This document shows positions 44,878-54,965 of a stretch of DNA of 64,000 nucleotides, piece after piece (position 1 is the first letter of the stretch; every line of letters starts with the position of its first letter). Source of the stretch: Lentimicrobiaceae bacterium (GTDB lineage Bacteria; Bacteroidota; Bacteroidia; Bacteroidales; JALOCA01); assembly GCA_023227965.1 (NCBI GenBank), contig JALOCA010000001.1:1-64000 (forward strand). The letters run 5' to 3'. The notes under the pieces were generated by a model. The model was not told the origin of the DNA and ran no database searches. It saw nothing but the letters and a program-made list of their open reading frames with translations. The position numbers and the translations under genes are program-made.

Positions 44878-46098
44878 TTATTTTCTTAGACTTTTTTCCT
44901 GAACAAACAAAAAATTCCTGATCATGTCCAATTCGCTTACAGGAGAAATAGCAAAAGAAAAATTTTTACTGAAATTCAGGTTATGGGGCGAAAAACACTC
45001 GGACATAAAAGCAATCAAGTGTTTCTCATCACATTCCCTACTTTCCATCTGGCGAGCTTTCAGAAACTGCAAAATCCGCAAAGCATCCACCTTGTGGCGG
45101 CAGGCTTTTACAAACATCTCCTGTGATTTGAAATTTTTACGTAGTGCCTTCCAGATGTCTTCTTCACCAAAAACCTGTTGCAGAAATGGTGTCATAGGTG
45201 TTTCAATATCACCAGTATACAGTAGGGGAAAAGCGTCGTAGGTTTGCTTTACCAGATTAAAAAGCCGGTAATCGTAAACAGGATAACTACTCCAATCTCC
45301 CCGGCTGCCTTTAATTAAGGCGGGACCTGTTCCGAAAAAAACCCTGTCGGAAAACCGTGCTGCCGGATATACAACATCTTCATTTGCAGTCAGTATTGTA
45401 CCATATTTGCAAAGTTTTTGTAGAAAATAAAAATCTTCTCCACTCTTATGCGGAGTAATCCCCATGATGACTCTGTAAGCCCTGACAGTGCAAGCCATGG
45501 CAGAACCCAGCGCCGTAAAAGCATAAGGATTGTTTATTCTTATCAGGTTCAGCAGGTAACAGCGCATATAAATTTCATACCTTAAGATTGCCCTGTTTAT
45601 CAATTCATTTTCTGTAAGATGGTGATAATAGGGAACAGCCATGGCTACTGCCGAAGGGTTACGCCGGAAACTATCACCGATACTTTGCAAGTAGCTGTTT
45701 CCAAAAAGCGTATCGCCGTCCATACTCACGATGATGTCTTTTTCACCGGCTAAAGCGGAAGCTGCATCCATTACCACTTTTCTCGCCTGCCCTACCCCGT
45801 AAGCTTTTTCAGTCCAAGCTTTTCCTGGCGAAGAGGCATCAATGAGCCGCACCGGAAATTTGCATTCTTTGTTGACAATGATTTTGTTAATTTTTTCAAT
45901 GGTTTGCTGGTTGTTTTCGCAAATTTGCAACTTGTTTGCATCATTCCACCACCGTTCGGGCTGGTTAACAACAATAATAACAGTAGTTGCATAGGTTACT
46001 TCCTGCTGATTCAGACAGTTGAATAATGCTTCTGTATTTTCCAATTCATCCATCAGAGGGATGGTTACAAAAATTCCGGGTAAGGAAGTTGAATCCAT
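44878..46098 (-). CDS. glycosyltransferase family 2
   Basis: 406 residues of GT-A type: the DxD-like metal site is IVSMDGDTLFG, preceded by a KAYGVGQARKVVMDAA region, and a later GEDFYFLQKL supplies the catalytic-face ED. Start ATG at 46098 lies 52 bp from the M1 peptidase gene on the other strand. A family-2 enzyme normally builds surface polysaccharides; donor and acceptor unknown. Confidence 0.8.
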   Translation of the reverse strand: MDSTSLPGIFVTIPLMDELENTEALFNCLNQQEVTYATTVIIVVNQPERWWNDANKLQICENNQQTIEKINKIIVNKECKFPVRLIDASSPGKAWTEKAYGVGQARKVVMDAASALAGEKDIIVSMDGDTLFGNSYLQSIGDSFRRNPSAVAMAVPYYHHLTENELINRAILRYEIYMRCYLLNLIRINNPYAFTALGSAMACTVRAYRVIMGITPHKSGEDFYFLQKLCKYGTILTANEDVVYPAARFSDRVFFGTGPALIKGSRGDWSSYPVYDYRLFNLVKQTYDAFPLLYTGDIETPMTPFLQQVFGEEDIWKALRKNFKSQEMFVKACRHKVDALRILQFLKARQMESRECDEKHLIAFMSECFSPHNLNFSKNFSFAISPVSELDMIRNFLFVQEKSLRK

Positions 46099-46150
46099 AG
46101 CTAACCGTTTTTTTCTTATTTTCGTTGCAAAATTATCAAAATTGAAACGT

Positions 46151-47938
46151 ATGTATTTTCAGGATGTACATTCTTTTTCCCGACCCGATCAGGCGGTAAT
46201 CCGCCACGCATACCTCGAACTGGAAATAAATTTTTCCAAAAAAATAATTGAAGGGAAAGTTATCCATACCATAGAGCAATTTGGCAATAGTAGATGTATC
46301 ACTTTTGATACTATGGGAATTCAAATAAAAAAAATATTACTGAACGGGATGGAGCCGGCGTTTTTTTCTTTTGGAGAAGCCAAAGAACATTTGGGGACTC
46401 CGTTAACCATACAGCTACAACCGGATACCCGTGCAATCACGATAGAATATGCAACGGTTCCTTCGGCAGAAGCGTTACAGTGGCTCGAACCAGCACAGAC
46501 TGAAGGGAAAAATATGCCTTTCCTTTTCACACAATCACAGGCTACTTTAGCTCGTACATGGGTTCCTTGCCAGGATACTCCCGGAGTACGTTTTACTTAC
46601 GAGGCAAGAGTGAAAGTACCTGCCGGGATGCTCGCGCTGATGAGTGCCCGTAACCCCAGACAAATAAACCAGGAAGGCATTTATAATTTTACAATGGAAC
46701 ATCCTATTCCTTCCTACCTACTTGCACTTGCCTGCGGAGATATTGCCTACAAAACCTTTAGCGAACGCACCGGGGTGTATTGCGAACCAAATCTTCTCGA
46801 AAAAGCAACCTATGAATTTGCCGGGATGGAAGAGATGGTACAGGCAGCAGAAGCACTATATGGTAATTATCGTTGGGAACAGTTTGACGTTTTAGTGTTA
46901 CCTCCGAGTTTTCCGTTTGGGGGAATGGAAAATCCACGTCTGACTTTTGCCACTCCTACTTTACTTGCGGGCGACAGGTCGCTGGTAAACGTTATTGCCC
47001 ATGAGCTGGCACATTCATGGTCGGGAAATTTGGTTACCAATGCCACATGGAACGACTTCTGGCTCAACGAAGGGTTTACCGTGTATTTTGAACGAAGAAT
47101 CATAGAACATATTGAAGGAAAAGCATATGCAGAAATGCTGGCAAACATTGGCTACCATGAACTACAAAAAACGCTTCTGGAGTTGGGAGATAACAGCATT
47201 GACACCTGTTTGAAACTGGATTTGCAAGGCAGGAATGCCGACGAAGGTTGTACCCTGATTGCGTATGAAAAAGGATATTTTATGCTTTGCACCATCGAAA
47301 AAGTTATTGGCAGAGATGCTTTCGACAAATTTCTCAACAACTATTTTGCGGAATTTGGCTTTCAATCCATTACTACGGAAGAATTTATTACCTATTTTAA
47401 TACACAAATTATCAAAGATAACTCCACGTTGAAAAGTCGCCTGCAGCTTAAAAAATGGATATACCAGCCGGGTTTACCAGCCGGGTTTATACCTCCTGTA
47501 TCTGCCCGTTTTGGGAAAGTGGAATCGGAACTTCGGCATTGGCTAAACGGGCAAAGCGCATCCTCTCTTGTTACAGCAGGTTGGTCGAGCCATGAATGGC
47601 TACATTTGTTACAATGTATGCCCGAAAGACTGTCGAAAAAACAATTAGATGAGCTTGACCATACTTTTTGTTTTTCTGATTCGGGCAATGCGGAAATTCT
47701 TGTGTGCTGGCTCGAGTTATGTCTGAAAAATAATTACCTGAAAGTACTAAAGGTTACTGAGGACTTTCTCATGAATGTGGGAAGAAGAAAGTTTTTACTT
47801 CCGCTGTACAAAGCTTTGCTGCAAAACAATGCGACAAGAGAACATGCGGTTTGCATTTATACCAAAGCCCGTGAAAGATACCATTTTGTTGCTACCAACA
47901 CTCTTGATAAATTATTGGCTTATAAAGTAAAAGATTAA
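46151..47938 (+). CDS. M1 aminopeptidase, leukotriene-A4-hydrolase-like
   Basis: 595 residues from the ATG at 46151; a longer frame would overlap the divergent gene. Zinc-site H284-E-L-A-H288 with Glu307 (HExxHx18E), substrate anchor G257-G-M-E-N, and YEKGYFML region with the catalytic Tyr. A C-terminal helical domain (about 440-595) matches the LTA4 hydrolase C-terminal domain rather than that of PepN. No signal peptide, so cytosolic cleavage of N-terminal residues from imported peptides. Its end overlaps the convergent Rrf2 gene by 4 bp. Confidence 0.92.
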   Translation: MYFQDVHSFSRPDQAVIRHAYLELEINFSKKIIEGKVIHTIEQFGNSRCITFDTMGIQIKKILLNGMEPAFFSFGEAKEHLGTPLTIQLQPDTRAITIEYATVPSAEALQWLEPAQTEGKNMPFLFTQSQATLARTWVPCQDTPGVRFTYEARVKVPAGMLALMSARNPRQINQEGIYNFTMEHPIPSYLLALACGDIAYKTFSERTGVYCEPNLLEKATYEFAGMEEMVQAAEALYGNYRWEQFDVLVLPPSFPFGGMENPRLTFATPTLLAGDRSLVNVIAHELAHSWSGNLVTNATWNDFWLNEGFTVYFERRIIEHIEGKAYAEMLANIGYHELQKTLLELGDNSIDTCLKLDLQGRNADEGCTLIAYEKGYFMLCTIEKVIGRDAFDKFLNNYFAEFGFQSITTEEFITYFNTQIIKDNSTLKSRLQLKKWIYQPGLPAGFIPPVSARFGKVESELRHWLNGQSASSLVTAGWSSHEWLHLLQCMPERLSKKQLDELDHTFCFSDSGNAEILVCWLELCLKNNYLKVLKVTEDFLMNVGRRKFLLPLYKALLQNNATREHAVCIYTKARERYHFVATNTLDKLLAYKVKD

Positions 47939-48354
47939 ACTTGTTTTCCGCTTATTTCACCCAGAGTAGTGTTGTTAAACATCTCGTAGGTATTATCTCT
48001 GATTTTCCGGAACATTTTTTTGATTCCACAGACAGTTTCGTCCTTACAGTGCTCGCAGGGTTGGTAATATTTTTCTGACACACATGGTAATAAAGCAATG
48101 GGCCCTTCAAAATCACGCATTATTTCCGACATTCTAATGTCAAAGGGATTTCTGAGCAAAAAATAGCCTCCTTTTTTCCCCAGTTTACTTCCCACATATC
48201 CCAATTTTTTTAAATCGAGCAAAATCAGTTCCAGAAACCGCTGGGGTATATGCTCACTTCGGGCTATATCGCCAATTAAAATAGGTCCCCTTCCAAAATC
48301 AATAGCTAATTTACTTAATGCCAGTATGGTATATCTTGTTCGTTTTGATAGCAT
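47935..48354 (-). CDS. Rrf2 family transcriptional regulator
   Basis: 139 residues from ATG at 48354 (an in-frame start 24 bp earlier is possible). Winged HTH at the N-terminus (MLSKRTRYTILALSKLA, then IPQRFLELILLDLKKLGYVGSK), and a C-terminal cysteine set CVSEKYYQPCEHCKDETVC that is well placed to bind an Fe-S cluster as in IscR/RsrR/NsrR. It could sense iron-sulfur, oxygen or nitric oxide; the exact signal is unknown. A TAATTTTG box lies just upstream on its strand (plus 48376-48383). Confidence 0.88.
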   Translation of the reverse strand: MLSKRTRYTILALSKLAIDFGRGPILIGDIARSEHIPQRFLELILLDLKKLGYVGSKLGKKGGYFLLRNPFDIRMSEIMRDFEGPIALLPCVSEKYYQPCEHCKDETVCGIKKMFRKIRDNTYEMFNNTTLGEISGKQV

Positions 48355-48556
48355 TATTTTCCTCTTTTTGACATTCAAAATTAAAAATTATTTTATTTTT
48401 GGGAAAAAAAGATAATCACCTTCTGCAATTTATTAATTTGCTAACCTATTGCAGTAAATTGGTGTTTTTTATAAAAATAGCATTCCTATGTCAGGAGATT
48501 TTGCGGATGAAGATTGTCAAAATGTGTGTTATCTAATTTTTTAAAAATTATTACGG

Positions 48557-51500
48557 ATGAAAAAAAAATCCCTTTTCTTGCTCACAATTTTTTTTAGTAG
48601 TTCTATACTTTTTGCACAACCAGAAACATTTCCTCCTCTTACGCCAATATCCGCTGCTGATTTGGCAAGATTAAAAAGCATTCCGGAACTCCCGGTTACG
48701 GATTTTGCTTCCCGTTCAATCCTGTTGCCTGCCATGGTTGATAATTCTACTCAGCCTTATTTTCGTCCTTTGTTTCAGCAGGTAGGTCTCGAATGTGGGC
48801 AGGCTTCAAGTATTGGACTTGGTTTTACTTATGAAATAGATAATGCAAGAAACGTTGCTGCAAATACCACCGCTAACCAATATCCCACACATTTTGCCTA
48901 TAATTTCATCAATAATGGCACCGACAACGGAGTTAGTTACTTCGAAACATTCGAAATTCTGAAACGATGCGGAACTCCTAATGTAGCGGATTACGGTGGA
49001 ATGTCGTACGGGGGTCCTTCGAGATGGATAAGTGGTTATGCAAAGTATTACAATGGTATGCAAAACCGCATTACTGATGTTTATTCGATAAAAGTAAATA
49101 CTTACGAAGGGCTTGAAACGCTAAAAAGCTGGATTTATAACCATCTTGGCAATTCAACAGTTGGCGGAGTGGCAAATTTTTATACTCAATATATGAATCC
49201 AACGCTTCAATTGCCCGCAGGAACCCCGGAATCCGGAAAATATGTCATTACATCATGGGGTGGAAGCCCTAATCATGGATTGACTATTGTTGGCTATAAC
49301 GATTCCATACGTTGGGACTATAATAACGACGGCTTATACACAAACAATATTGATATCAATGGCGATGGTATTGTCAACCTGAAAGACTGCGAAATTGGCG
49401 GAGTAAAAATTGCAAATACCTACGGAGGAATCAATAACTGGGGAAACACCGGTTTCTGCTATATGATGTATAAAACTTTTGCCGAAAACCTAGGTAACGG
49501 TGGTATCTGGAATAATATTGTTACCATAATTTACGCAAAACCTGTATGTACCCCAAAACTCACCTATAAAATTACGTTGAAGCATACTTCACGCACAAAG
49601 ATTAAAGTATCAGCCGGAGTATCTACAGATATTTCAGTAACAGAACCCGATGCAATACTTAACCTTCCCATTTTCGACTTTCAGGGAGGAGATAAATACA
49701 TGCAGGGAGGTACTACTGAAGCTGACAAAACCTTAGAGTTTGGCCTTGATGCCACACCCCTCCTGAGTGAAATTGCCTCCGGACAACCGGCTAAATTTTT
49801 CCTTATGGTGCAGGAAGCCGACCCTGATAACTTAGCTACCGGTCAGATTATTGATTGGCAAATTATAGATTATAATAATGGAGGCAATGCAATAGCCTGT
49901 AATTCTATCCCGGCTTTTGTTGAGAATGGAGTAACTACTGCAACAATAAACACAACTCTTAATTTTAATCTTCCGGTAATTACAAATACATCCCTCCCTG
50001 TTGCAAACATCAATGAGCCTTATAGTGTTCAAATGTATGTTAGCGGCGGAACAGCCCCTTACAAGTGGAAAAATGCCCATACATATTCCGAAGATTATTC
50101 TACTGTTACATTTCCAATGGTTTCGGATGCTCATTTAACACCGACCAATACTTCTTATGGTTATGCTGCCAAAGAAATTCCATTTTCATTTCCTTTTTAT
50201 GGGAAAAACTATAACAAAGTGTATATGCACGTGGATGGTTACCTGATGTTCGAAGAAAATGATTTCCCATGGACTTTCATAATTTACGAAAAAACTTTCT
50301 TTAAAAATACACGGCATATTGCTCCATACATGTGCAAACCTATCATGACTTCAAATTCGGGTGCTGAAGGATTTTGGTATTCGGGTTGTGCTGACAGTGT
50401 AACTTTTAGATGGAAAGAATATCTGTACAATGCCCAGGGAAGTACAAACCTGAATTATGCTGTATCTCTGTTTCCTTCCGGCAAAATTGTGTTTTATTAC
50501 GGAACTGTGCAGGGGCAAAGCTGGGTGAAATGGAACGCAGGAATATCAAATGGGGATGGGGTGAATTTCCATTTTGCCGCCATCACCGATTCACTTTCAC
50601 AACCCACAGAAAATACTAAAATTGAATTTGAACCTTCGCCATTTCCCATTGAAATGAATATAAGTGAAAATGGCATTTTCAGTGGAACGCCTGTAAATGG
50701 TTACCAAAACTATCCTGTAAAGTTTTATGTAAACGATAATAACTTCCTATACGATATTAAAGAGCTTAATTTTGCAACCAAAGGGGTTAAAATTAATTAT
50801 ATTGTTCATGCTGGAAATGACAGCATCATTGATTTTGGTGAAAGCGTAACTCTTGACGCCGTTTTGCAGAACATAGGAACTGATGCGATAAATAATTTAT
50901 CTCTTAGCGTAAGCAATACCGGTAGTTTTATAAATCTAACAGACAGTACGCAGAATATTGGTAACATGACCTCGGGGCAGATTATCACTATTCCGAATGC
51001 TATTGCCTTTAATGTTTCGCAGGAAATACCCGATTCCTATGTGGTCAGGCTTCACAATAAGCTAACCTGCACCGGCGATTTATTTGAAAACAACTCTTCA
51101 TTTATTGCGCATGCTCCTGTTCTCGAAGTTGCCGGCTTTACAGTTTACGATGGGAATAACGGAATACTTCAGCCTGGAGAAACTGCAACTGTTGGTGTTT
51201 TGATTAAAAATAGTGGAGGCAGCAGGGCTAATTACGTGGAAGGTATTCTTTTATCATACGATCCTTTTTTCCAGGTTACACAACCTGCGGCATCTACAGG
51301 GTTTATTCTTCCTGATTCTAGTGTGTTATTTTATTTCGGAATTCATGTTTTGCCATCATGCCCTGTTACGCATCTTGCATTCTGCAATCTAAATCTTTTT
51401 GCCGATCAGAATTACAGCAATGCTGACAGTGTTTTCTTCAATGTAGGAGGAATTATTGAAGACTACGAAACCGGGAATTTTCAGAAATATCCCTGGCGGT

Positions 51501-53440
51501 TTTTTGGGGAAACTGCATGGACAATTAATCAGGCATCTCCGTTCGAGGGAGATTATTGTGCAAAATCGGGTACGGTTACCCATAACCAGCAATCGGCAAT
51601 GTACCTGCAAAAGGAAGTGCTTTCAGCTTCCCTTATCAGTTTTTACTGCAAAGTTTCCTCTGAACCCAACTACGATTTCCTGATTTTTTATATTGATGGG
51701 CAGGAACAGGGACGGTGGGCTGGTGAAATGGATTGGACACTAAAATCATACCCTGTTAAAGCCGGATTACATACATTTTTATGGACTTATAAAAAAGATG
51801 TTTCTCAAAATGTCGGACAGGATTGTGCATGGCTTGATTACATTAACTTTCCGGTTCTTTCAGACTATTTACTGGTAGTGAATGCCGGAAACGATATTAC
51901 CCGCTGCAGTAATGATCCTGTTGAATTAAATGGTATGGTGATGGGAACAAGCGATTTCCTTTGGACTACCACAGGCGATGGAACTTTCAGTAATGCCCAG
52001 ATTCTAAATACTATTTATACGCCCGGCAGTCAGGACATGCAAAACGGGGGAGCATCCCTTGTGCTTGTAGGAAATAAACCACTTTGTCCCACGACTTCCG
52101 ATACGCTGACATTGAGTGCCCACTATGCTCCGGGAGTGTTTGCAGGTACTAACGACGCCATCTGTGCAAGCGAAGTGTTTATTAACAATTCTTCTACTGC
52201 GTCCGCTTACGAATCTCTGATGTGGACTACTTCCGGTGACGGGCATTTTGATAATCCGCAGCAGTTGCATCCTATTTACGTTCCGGGAACCGGAGATATT
52301 TCTTTAGGGCAGGTTACACTTAGTGTTGCCGCTTCGGGTTATGGAAACTGCCCAGATACTACCGATGCTTTACTGCTTTATATTTACCCCAATATTGCAG
52401 TAGTGGCAGGAGAAGATCAAACTATTTCGTATGGATCAAGTACGCTTTTAACAAGCATCGTTTCAGGTGGAAGTGGTAATTTTACCTATAATTGGCAACC
52501 TGCGGATCAGCTTGTTGATAATACTGTAGCCCAGCCTGTAACTATCAATCTTACTTCTTCGATTCAATTTACGGTTAATGTTACAGATATTTTTTCAGGC
52601 TGTATTTCTTCGGATGCCGTAATTGTATATGTTTCCGGTGGTCCTTTGTCGGTTAATACCAACGCACAACCCGACACAGTTTGTTTGGGTAGCAGCAGTC
52701 AACTTAACGCACTTGCCGGTGGAGGCACAGGCAATTATTCCTGCATATGGACTTCTGTACCGCAGGGATTTACTTCAACACTTTTTAACCCTGTAGTTAC
52801 TCCCCTGCAAACAACCATTTACACCGCCGAAATTAACGACGGTAGTACCACGCTTACCTCTTCGGTAACTGTTACTGTTTCTGAAGCTCCAGGAATACCT
52901 TATATCCCGGCAGGTCCCATACAAGTGGATATATATTATACTCCCACAAGTATATACACAACATATTCTGTAGCAAATGCTGAAAACTATGTTTGGCAGC
53001 TTTCACCCGAACAGGCAGGGATACTCATGGTACGGGATACTCTTTGCGAAGTTACATGGGATAATTATTTTACCGGTCAAGCTATGCTTAAAGTTAGTAC
53101 TGCAAACCAATGTGGTAACAGCAATTGGTCTGAAGTATTACTTATTAATACAGAAAATTCAGTAGGGATTTTTCCCCATGTTGTTTCTGATGAGTGGTTG
53201 GTATTTCCTAACCCTACGCAGGGACAGATATTTATTAGTACCACCTCTGCTTCAGTCGGCAGCGTTTTGTATCGTCTTACAGATTTGCGGGGTATCACTC
53301 TACAACACGGGTACTTTACTTCTCCCAAAAAAGGGGATATATTTACCCTTGATGCAACAGATTTACCCGGCGGTTTGTACCTGCTATACCTTCGGGACAA
53401 TAAAACGGAAAGGCATTTCTCTATATTGATTTCCCAATAA
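48557..53440 (+). CDS. giant T9SS protein with papain-like N-terminal domain
   Basis: 1,627 residues. Signal peptide MKKKSLFLLTIFFSSSILFA. Residues about 65-310 look like a C1 cysteine peptidase: Gln74 six residues before Cys80, as in papain's Gln19-Cys25, His240 in SPNHGLTIVGY and Asn287 in ANTYGGINNWG. An EF-hand/dockerin-like loop DINGDGIVNLKD interrupts it near 266-277. The centre and C-terminal half hold Ig/PKD-like beta domains and a jelly-roll-like segment (about 950-1100). The end (about 1550-1627) is a T9SS sorting domain (VFPNPTQGQ to FSILISQ). Probably a surface peptidase or adhesin; activity is inference. It is 11 bp ahead of the DUF2279 gene. Confidence 0.85.
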   Translation: MKKKSLFLLTIFFSSSILFAQPETFPPLTPISAADLARLKSIPELPVTDFASRSILLPAMVDNSTQPYFRPLFQQVGLECGQASSIGLGFTYEIDNARNVAANTTANQYPTHFAYNFINNGTDNGVSYFETFEILKRCGTPNVADYGGMSYGGPSRWISGYAKYYNGMQNRITDVYSIKVNTYEGLETLKSWIYNHLGNSTVGGVANFYTQYMNPTLQLPAGTPESGKYVITSWGGSPNHGLTIVGYNDSIRWDYNNDGLYTNNIDINGDGIVNLKDCEIGGVKIANTYGGINNWGNTGFCYMMYKTFAENLGNGGIWNNIVTIIYAKPVCTPKLTYKITLKHTSRTKIKVSAGVSTDISVTEPDAILNLPIFDFQGGDKYMQGGTTEADKTLEFGLDATPLLSEIASGQPAKFFLMVQEADPDNLATGQIIDWQIIDYNNGGNAIACNSIPAFVENGVTTATINTTLNFNLPVITNTSLPVANINEPYSVQMYVSGGTAPYKWKNAHTYSEDYSTVTFPMVSDAHLTPTNTSYGYAAKEIPFSFPFYGKNYNKVYMHVDGYLMFEENDFPWTFIIYEKTFFKNTRHIAPYMCKPIMTSNSGAEGFWYSGCADSVTFRWKEYLYNAQGSTNLNYAVSLFPSGKIVFYYGTVQGQSWVKWNAGISNGDGVNFHFAAITDSLSQPTENTKIEFEPSPFPIEMNISENGIFSGTPVNGYQNYPVKFYVNDNNFLYDIKELNFATKGVKINYIVHAGNDSIIDFGESVTLDAVLQNIGTDAINNLSLSVSNTGSFINLTDSTQNIGNMTSGQIITIPNAIAFNVSQEIPDSYVVRLHNKLTCTGDLFENNSSFIAHAPVLEVAGFTVYDGNNGILQPGETATVGVLIKNSGGSRANYVEGILLSYDPFFQVTQPAASTGFILPDSSVLFYFGIHVLPSCPVTHLAFCNLNLFADQNYSNADSVFFNVGGIIEDYETGNFQKYPWRFFGETAWTINQASPFEGDYCAKSGTVTHNQQSAMYLQKEVLSASLISFYCKVSSEPNYDFLIFYIDGQEQGRWAGEMDWTLKSYPVKAGLHTFLWTYKKDVSQNVGQDCAWLDYINFPVLSDYLLVVNAGNDITRCSNDPVELNGMVMGTSDFLWTTTGDGTFSNAQILNTIYTPGSQDMQNGGASLVLVGNKPLCPTTSDTLTLSAHYAPGVFAGTNDAICASEVFINNSSTASAYESLMWTTSGDGHFDNPQQLHPIYVPGTGDISLGQVTLSVAASGYGNCPDTTDALLLYIYPNIAVVAGEDQTISYGSSTLLTSIVSGGSGNFTYNWQPADQLVDNTVAQPVTINLTSSIQFTVNVTDIFSGCISSDAVIVYVSGGPLSVNTNAQPDTVCLGSSSQLNALAGGGTGNYSCIWTSVPQGFTSTLFNPVVTPLQTTIYTAEINDGSTTLTSSVTVTVSEAPGIPYIPAGPIQVDIYYTPTSIYTTYSVANAENYVWQLSPEQAGILMVRDTLCEVTWDNYFTGQAMLKVSTANQCGNSNWSEVLLINTENSVGIFPHVVSDEWLVFPNPTQGQIFISTTSASVGSVLYRLTDLRGITLQHGYFTSPKKGDIFTLDATDLPGGLYLLYLRDNKTERHFSILISQ

Positions 53441-53451
53441 CCGTTCGGGAG

Positions 53452-54372
53452 ATGAAACATTGTATTGCCTTTGTTTTTTGTATTATGCTTATGCAGCCCT
53501 CATTTGCACAAAGTAACAAAAGCCTGAAATTAAACGATACAGTTTCCCTGAACAAGAACCGTTTGCGCGGAGTATTGATTACAGAAGGTGTTTTGTATGT
53601 TACGAGTATGACTGCCTTATATTCTATGTGGTATTCCGATTATCCGCAAACTCATTTCCATTGGATAAATGATAATGGCGAATGGATGCAACTGGATAAA
53701 GTCGGGCATGGTTTGTCGTGTTATAACCTGAGTAAGTTCGGGTACGAAACCATGCGTTGGGCTGGGGTTAATGAAAATAAAGCACTCTGGTACGGAGGAA
53801 TTACCGGCTTCACTTATCAAACCGTTATTGAAATCCTTGATGGCTTTTCTGTCGGGTGGGGCGCTTCGCCCGGCGATTTGATTGCCAATACAACCGGTTC
53901 ATTACTATTTGTCGGGCAGCAATTAGCCTGGCACGAGCAACGGTTTGCTTTAAAATATTCTTTCTATCCTACTTCATTTGCAGATTATCGTCCGGATTTA
54001 CTCGGGGAGAATTTTTTGGAAGAAACCCAGAAAGATTATAACGGAATGACCCTTTGGCTGTCAGCAAACATCGCCTCTTTTCTTCCCCATGACAAACAAT
54101 TTCCTGCATGGCTTAATATTGCCGCAGGGTATGGCGCTACCGGCATGACCGGAGCCGAAAACAATGTTGCGGAATACAATGGAAAACCCGTTCCGCATTT
54201 CAATCGGATAAGACAATTCTATCTTTCACCGGATATTGATTTTTCAAAGATTAAAACAAAATCCAAAACACTTAAAGTTGCATTTTATGTGCTGAATGTG
54301 CTGAAATTTCCGGCTCCGGCTATTGAACTTAACAGCAAAGGAAAGGTGTTTTTCCATCCTGTTTTTTATTAA
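53452..54372 (+). CDS. DUF2279 family exported protein
   Basis: 306 residues with a signal peptide (MKHCIAFVFCIMLMQPSFA-QSN). The DUF2279 core is visible: HWINDNGEWMQLDKVGH near residue 65, then the GF-TYQTVIEILDGFS and GWGASPGDLIANTTGS blocks. Family members are periplasmic or outer-membrane proteins, described in relation to YfiM, but no reaction is known. Located directly behind the giant T9SS gene, likely on one transcript. Confidence 0.82.
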   Translation: MKHCIAFVFCIMLMQPSFAQSNKSLKLNDTVSLNKNRLRGVLITEGVLYVTSMTALYSMWYSDYPQTHFHWINDNGEWMQLDKVGHGLSCYNLSKFGYETMRWAGVNENKALWYGGITGFTYQTVIEILDGFSVGWGASPGDLIANTTGSLLFVGQQLAWHEQRFALKYSFYPTSFADYRPDLLGENFLEETQKDYNGMTLWLSANIASFLPHDKQFPAWLNIAAGYGATGMTGAENNVAEYNGKPVPHFNRIRQFYLSPDIDFSKIKTKSKTLKVAFYVLNVLKFPAPAIELNSKGKVFFHPVFY

Positions 54373-54637
54373 TGATACCTGTTGGTACCTTCTGATTTTG
54401 CCACGACCACTATTCTTGGTTGACCATGCGTATGCATGGCAAAAGACGATTAATTTTTTCAGAAGCAAACAATATAGGGTAAAAAACCCGTAAGAAAATA
54501 AGCTGAGATAGTTTTATATTTTCATACCGGATAAAATTACTTTTATCAATAAAAAGCCTGAGTTTTCAGATTGCTATATAAATTTTTGGTATGTATTTTT
54601 ACTTTTTCGAAGAAATCTTTTTATATAATAATCTCCG
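54373..54637. other. intergenic stretch with small hairpin
   Basis: No gene. A perfect short hairpin ccatgc-gtat-gcatgg occupies 54424-54439 without a strong T-run after it, so it is a weak terminator candidate for the DUF2279 transcript. Confidence 0.35.
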
Positions 54638-54742
54638 GCTTCACTAAGATAATTTCCATCATTTCGGAAATGATTTCCGTTATTTCGGAGGTAGTTTCCG
54701 GCTTTTCGGAAATAGCTTCCGCCACTTCGGAGATAATTTCCG
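54638..54742. repeat. second array of 21-bp repeats, self-complementary units
   Basis: Four clear units and one degenerate first unit of exactly 21 bp run without spacers: 54659-54679 (core cggaaatgatttccg), 54680-54700, 54701-54721 and 54722-54742. Units keep ttcgga...tttccg at fixed positions, so each can fold on itself. One reading frame gives a (I/F/T)SE(I/V/M)xS(x) heptad, but the frame has no credible start. The period matches the array at 27978-28435, although the sequences differ. Confidence 0.85.
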
Positions 54743-54892
54743 CCATAAAAATATTAAACATAAAAGATGGATAAATTCAAAAATATGATTTTTGCTTATT
54801 CAAAAATAATCTTTTTGCCCATTTGTATAAACCAGGACTTTTGTAAAAAATGCCTGAAACTATATTTCTTGTTTACTTTTTTAAATTAATTC

Positions 54893-54925
54893 TTGTTTAT
54901 TCAAAATAAATTTTTTATACCTTTG
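54893..54925 (+). promoter_or_regulatory. promoter of the 240-residue protein gene
   Basis: TACCTTTG at 54918-54925 matches TAnnTTTG; TTG at 54893-54895 lies 22 nt upstream, slightly farther than the usual 19-21. Transcription would start about 34 nt before the ATG. Confidence 0.55.
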
Positions 54926-54965
54926 TTTTAGAATTATTTTAGTAACCTTTAAACACAAAAAAACT

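Noticed and set aside
46019..46150. N-terminal extension of the M1 peptidase
   Set aside because: It overlaps the divergent glycosyltransferase gene and precedes the normal family start at 46151.
54571..54774. Reading frame of 67 codons with ISE-type heptads over the second 21-bp array
   Set aside because: Only a TTG start, no ribosome-binding site or promoter, and the frame outside the repeat is low-complexity. The open frame follows from the 21-bp period.
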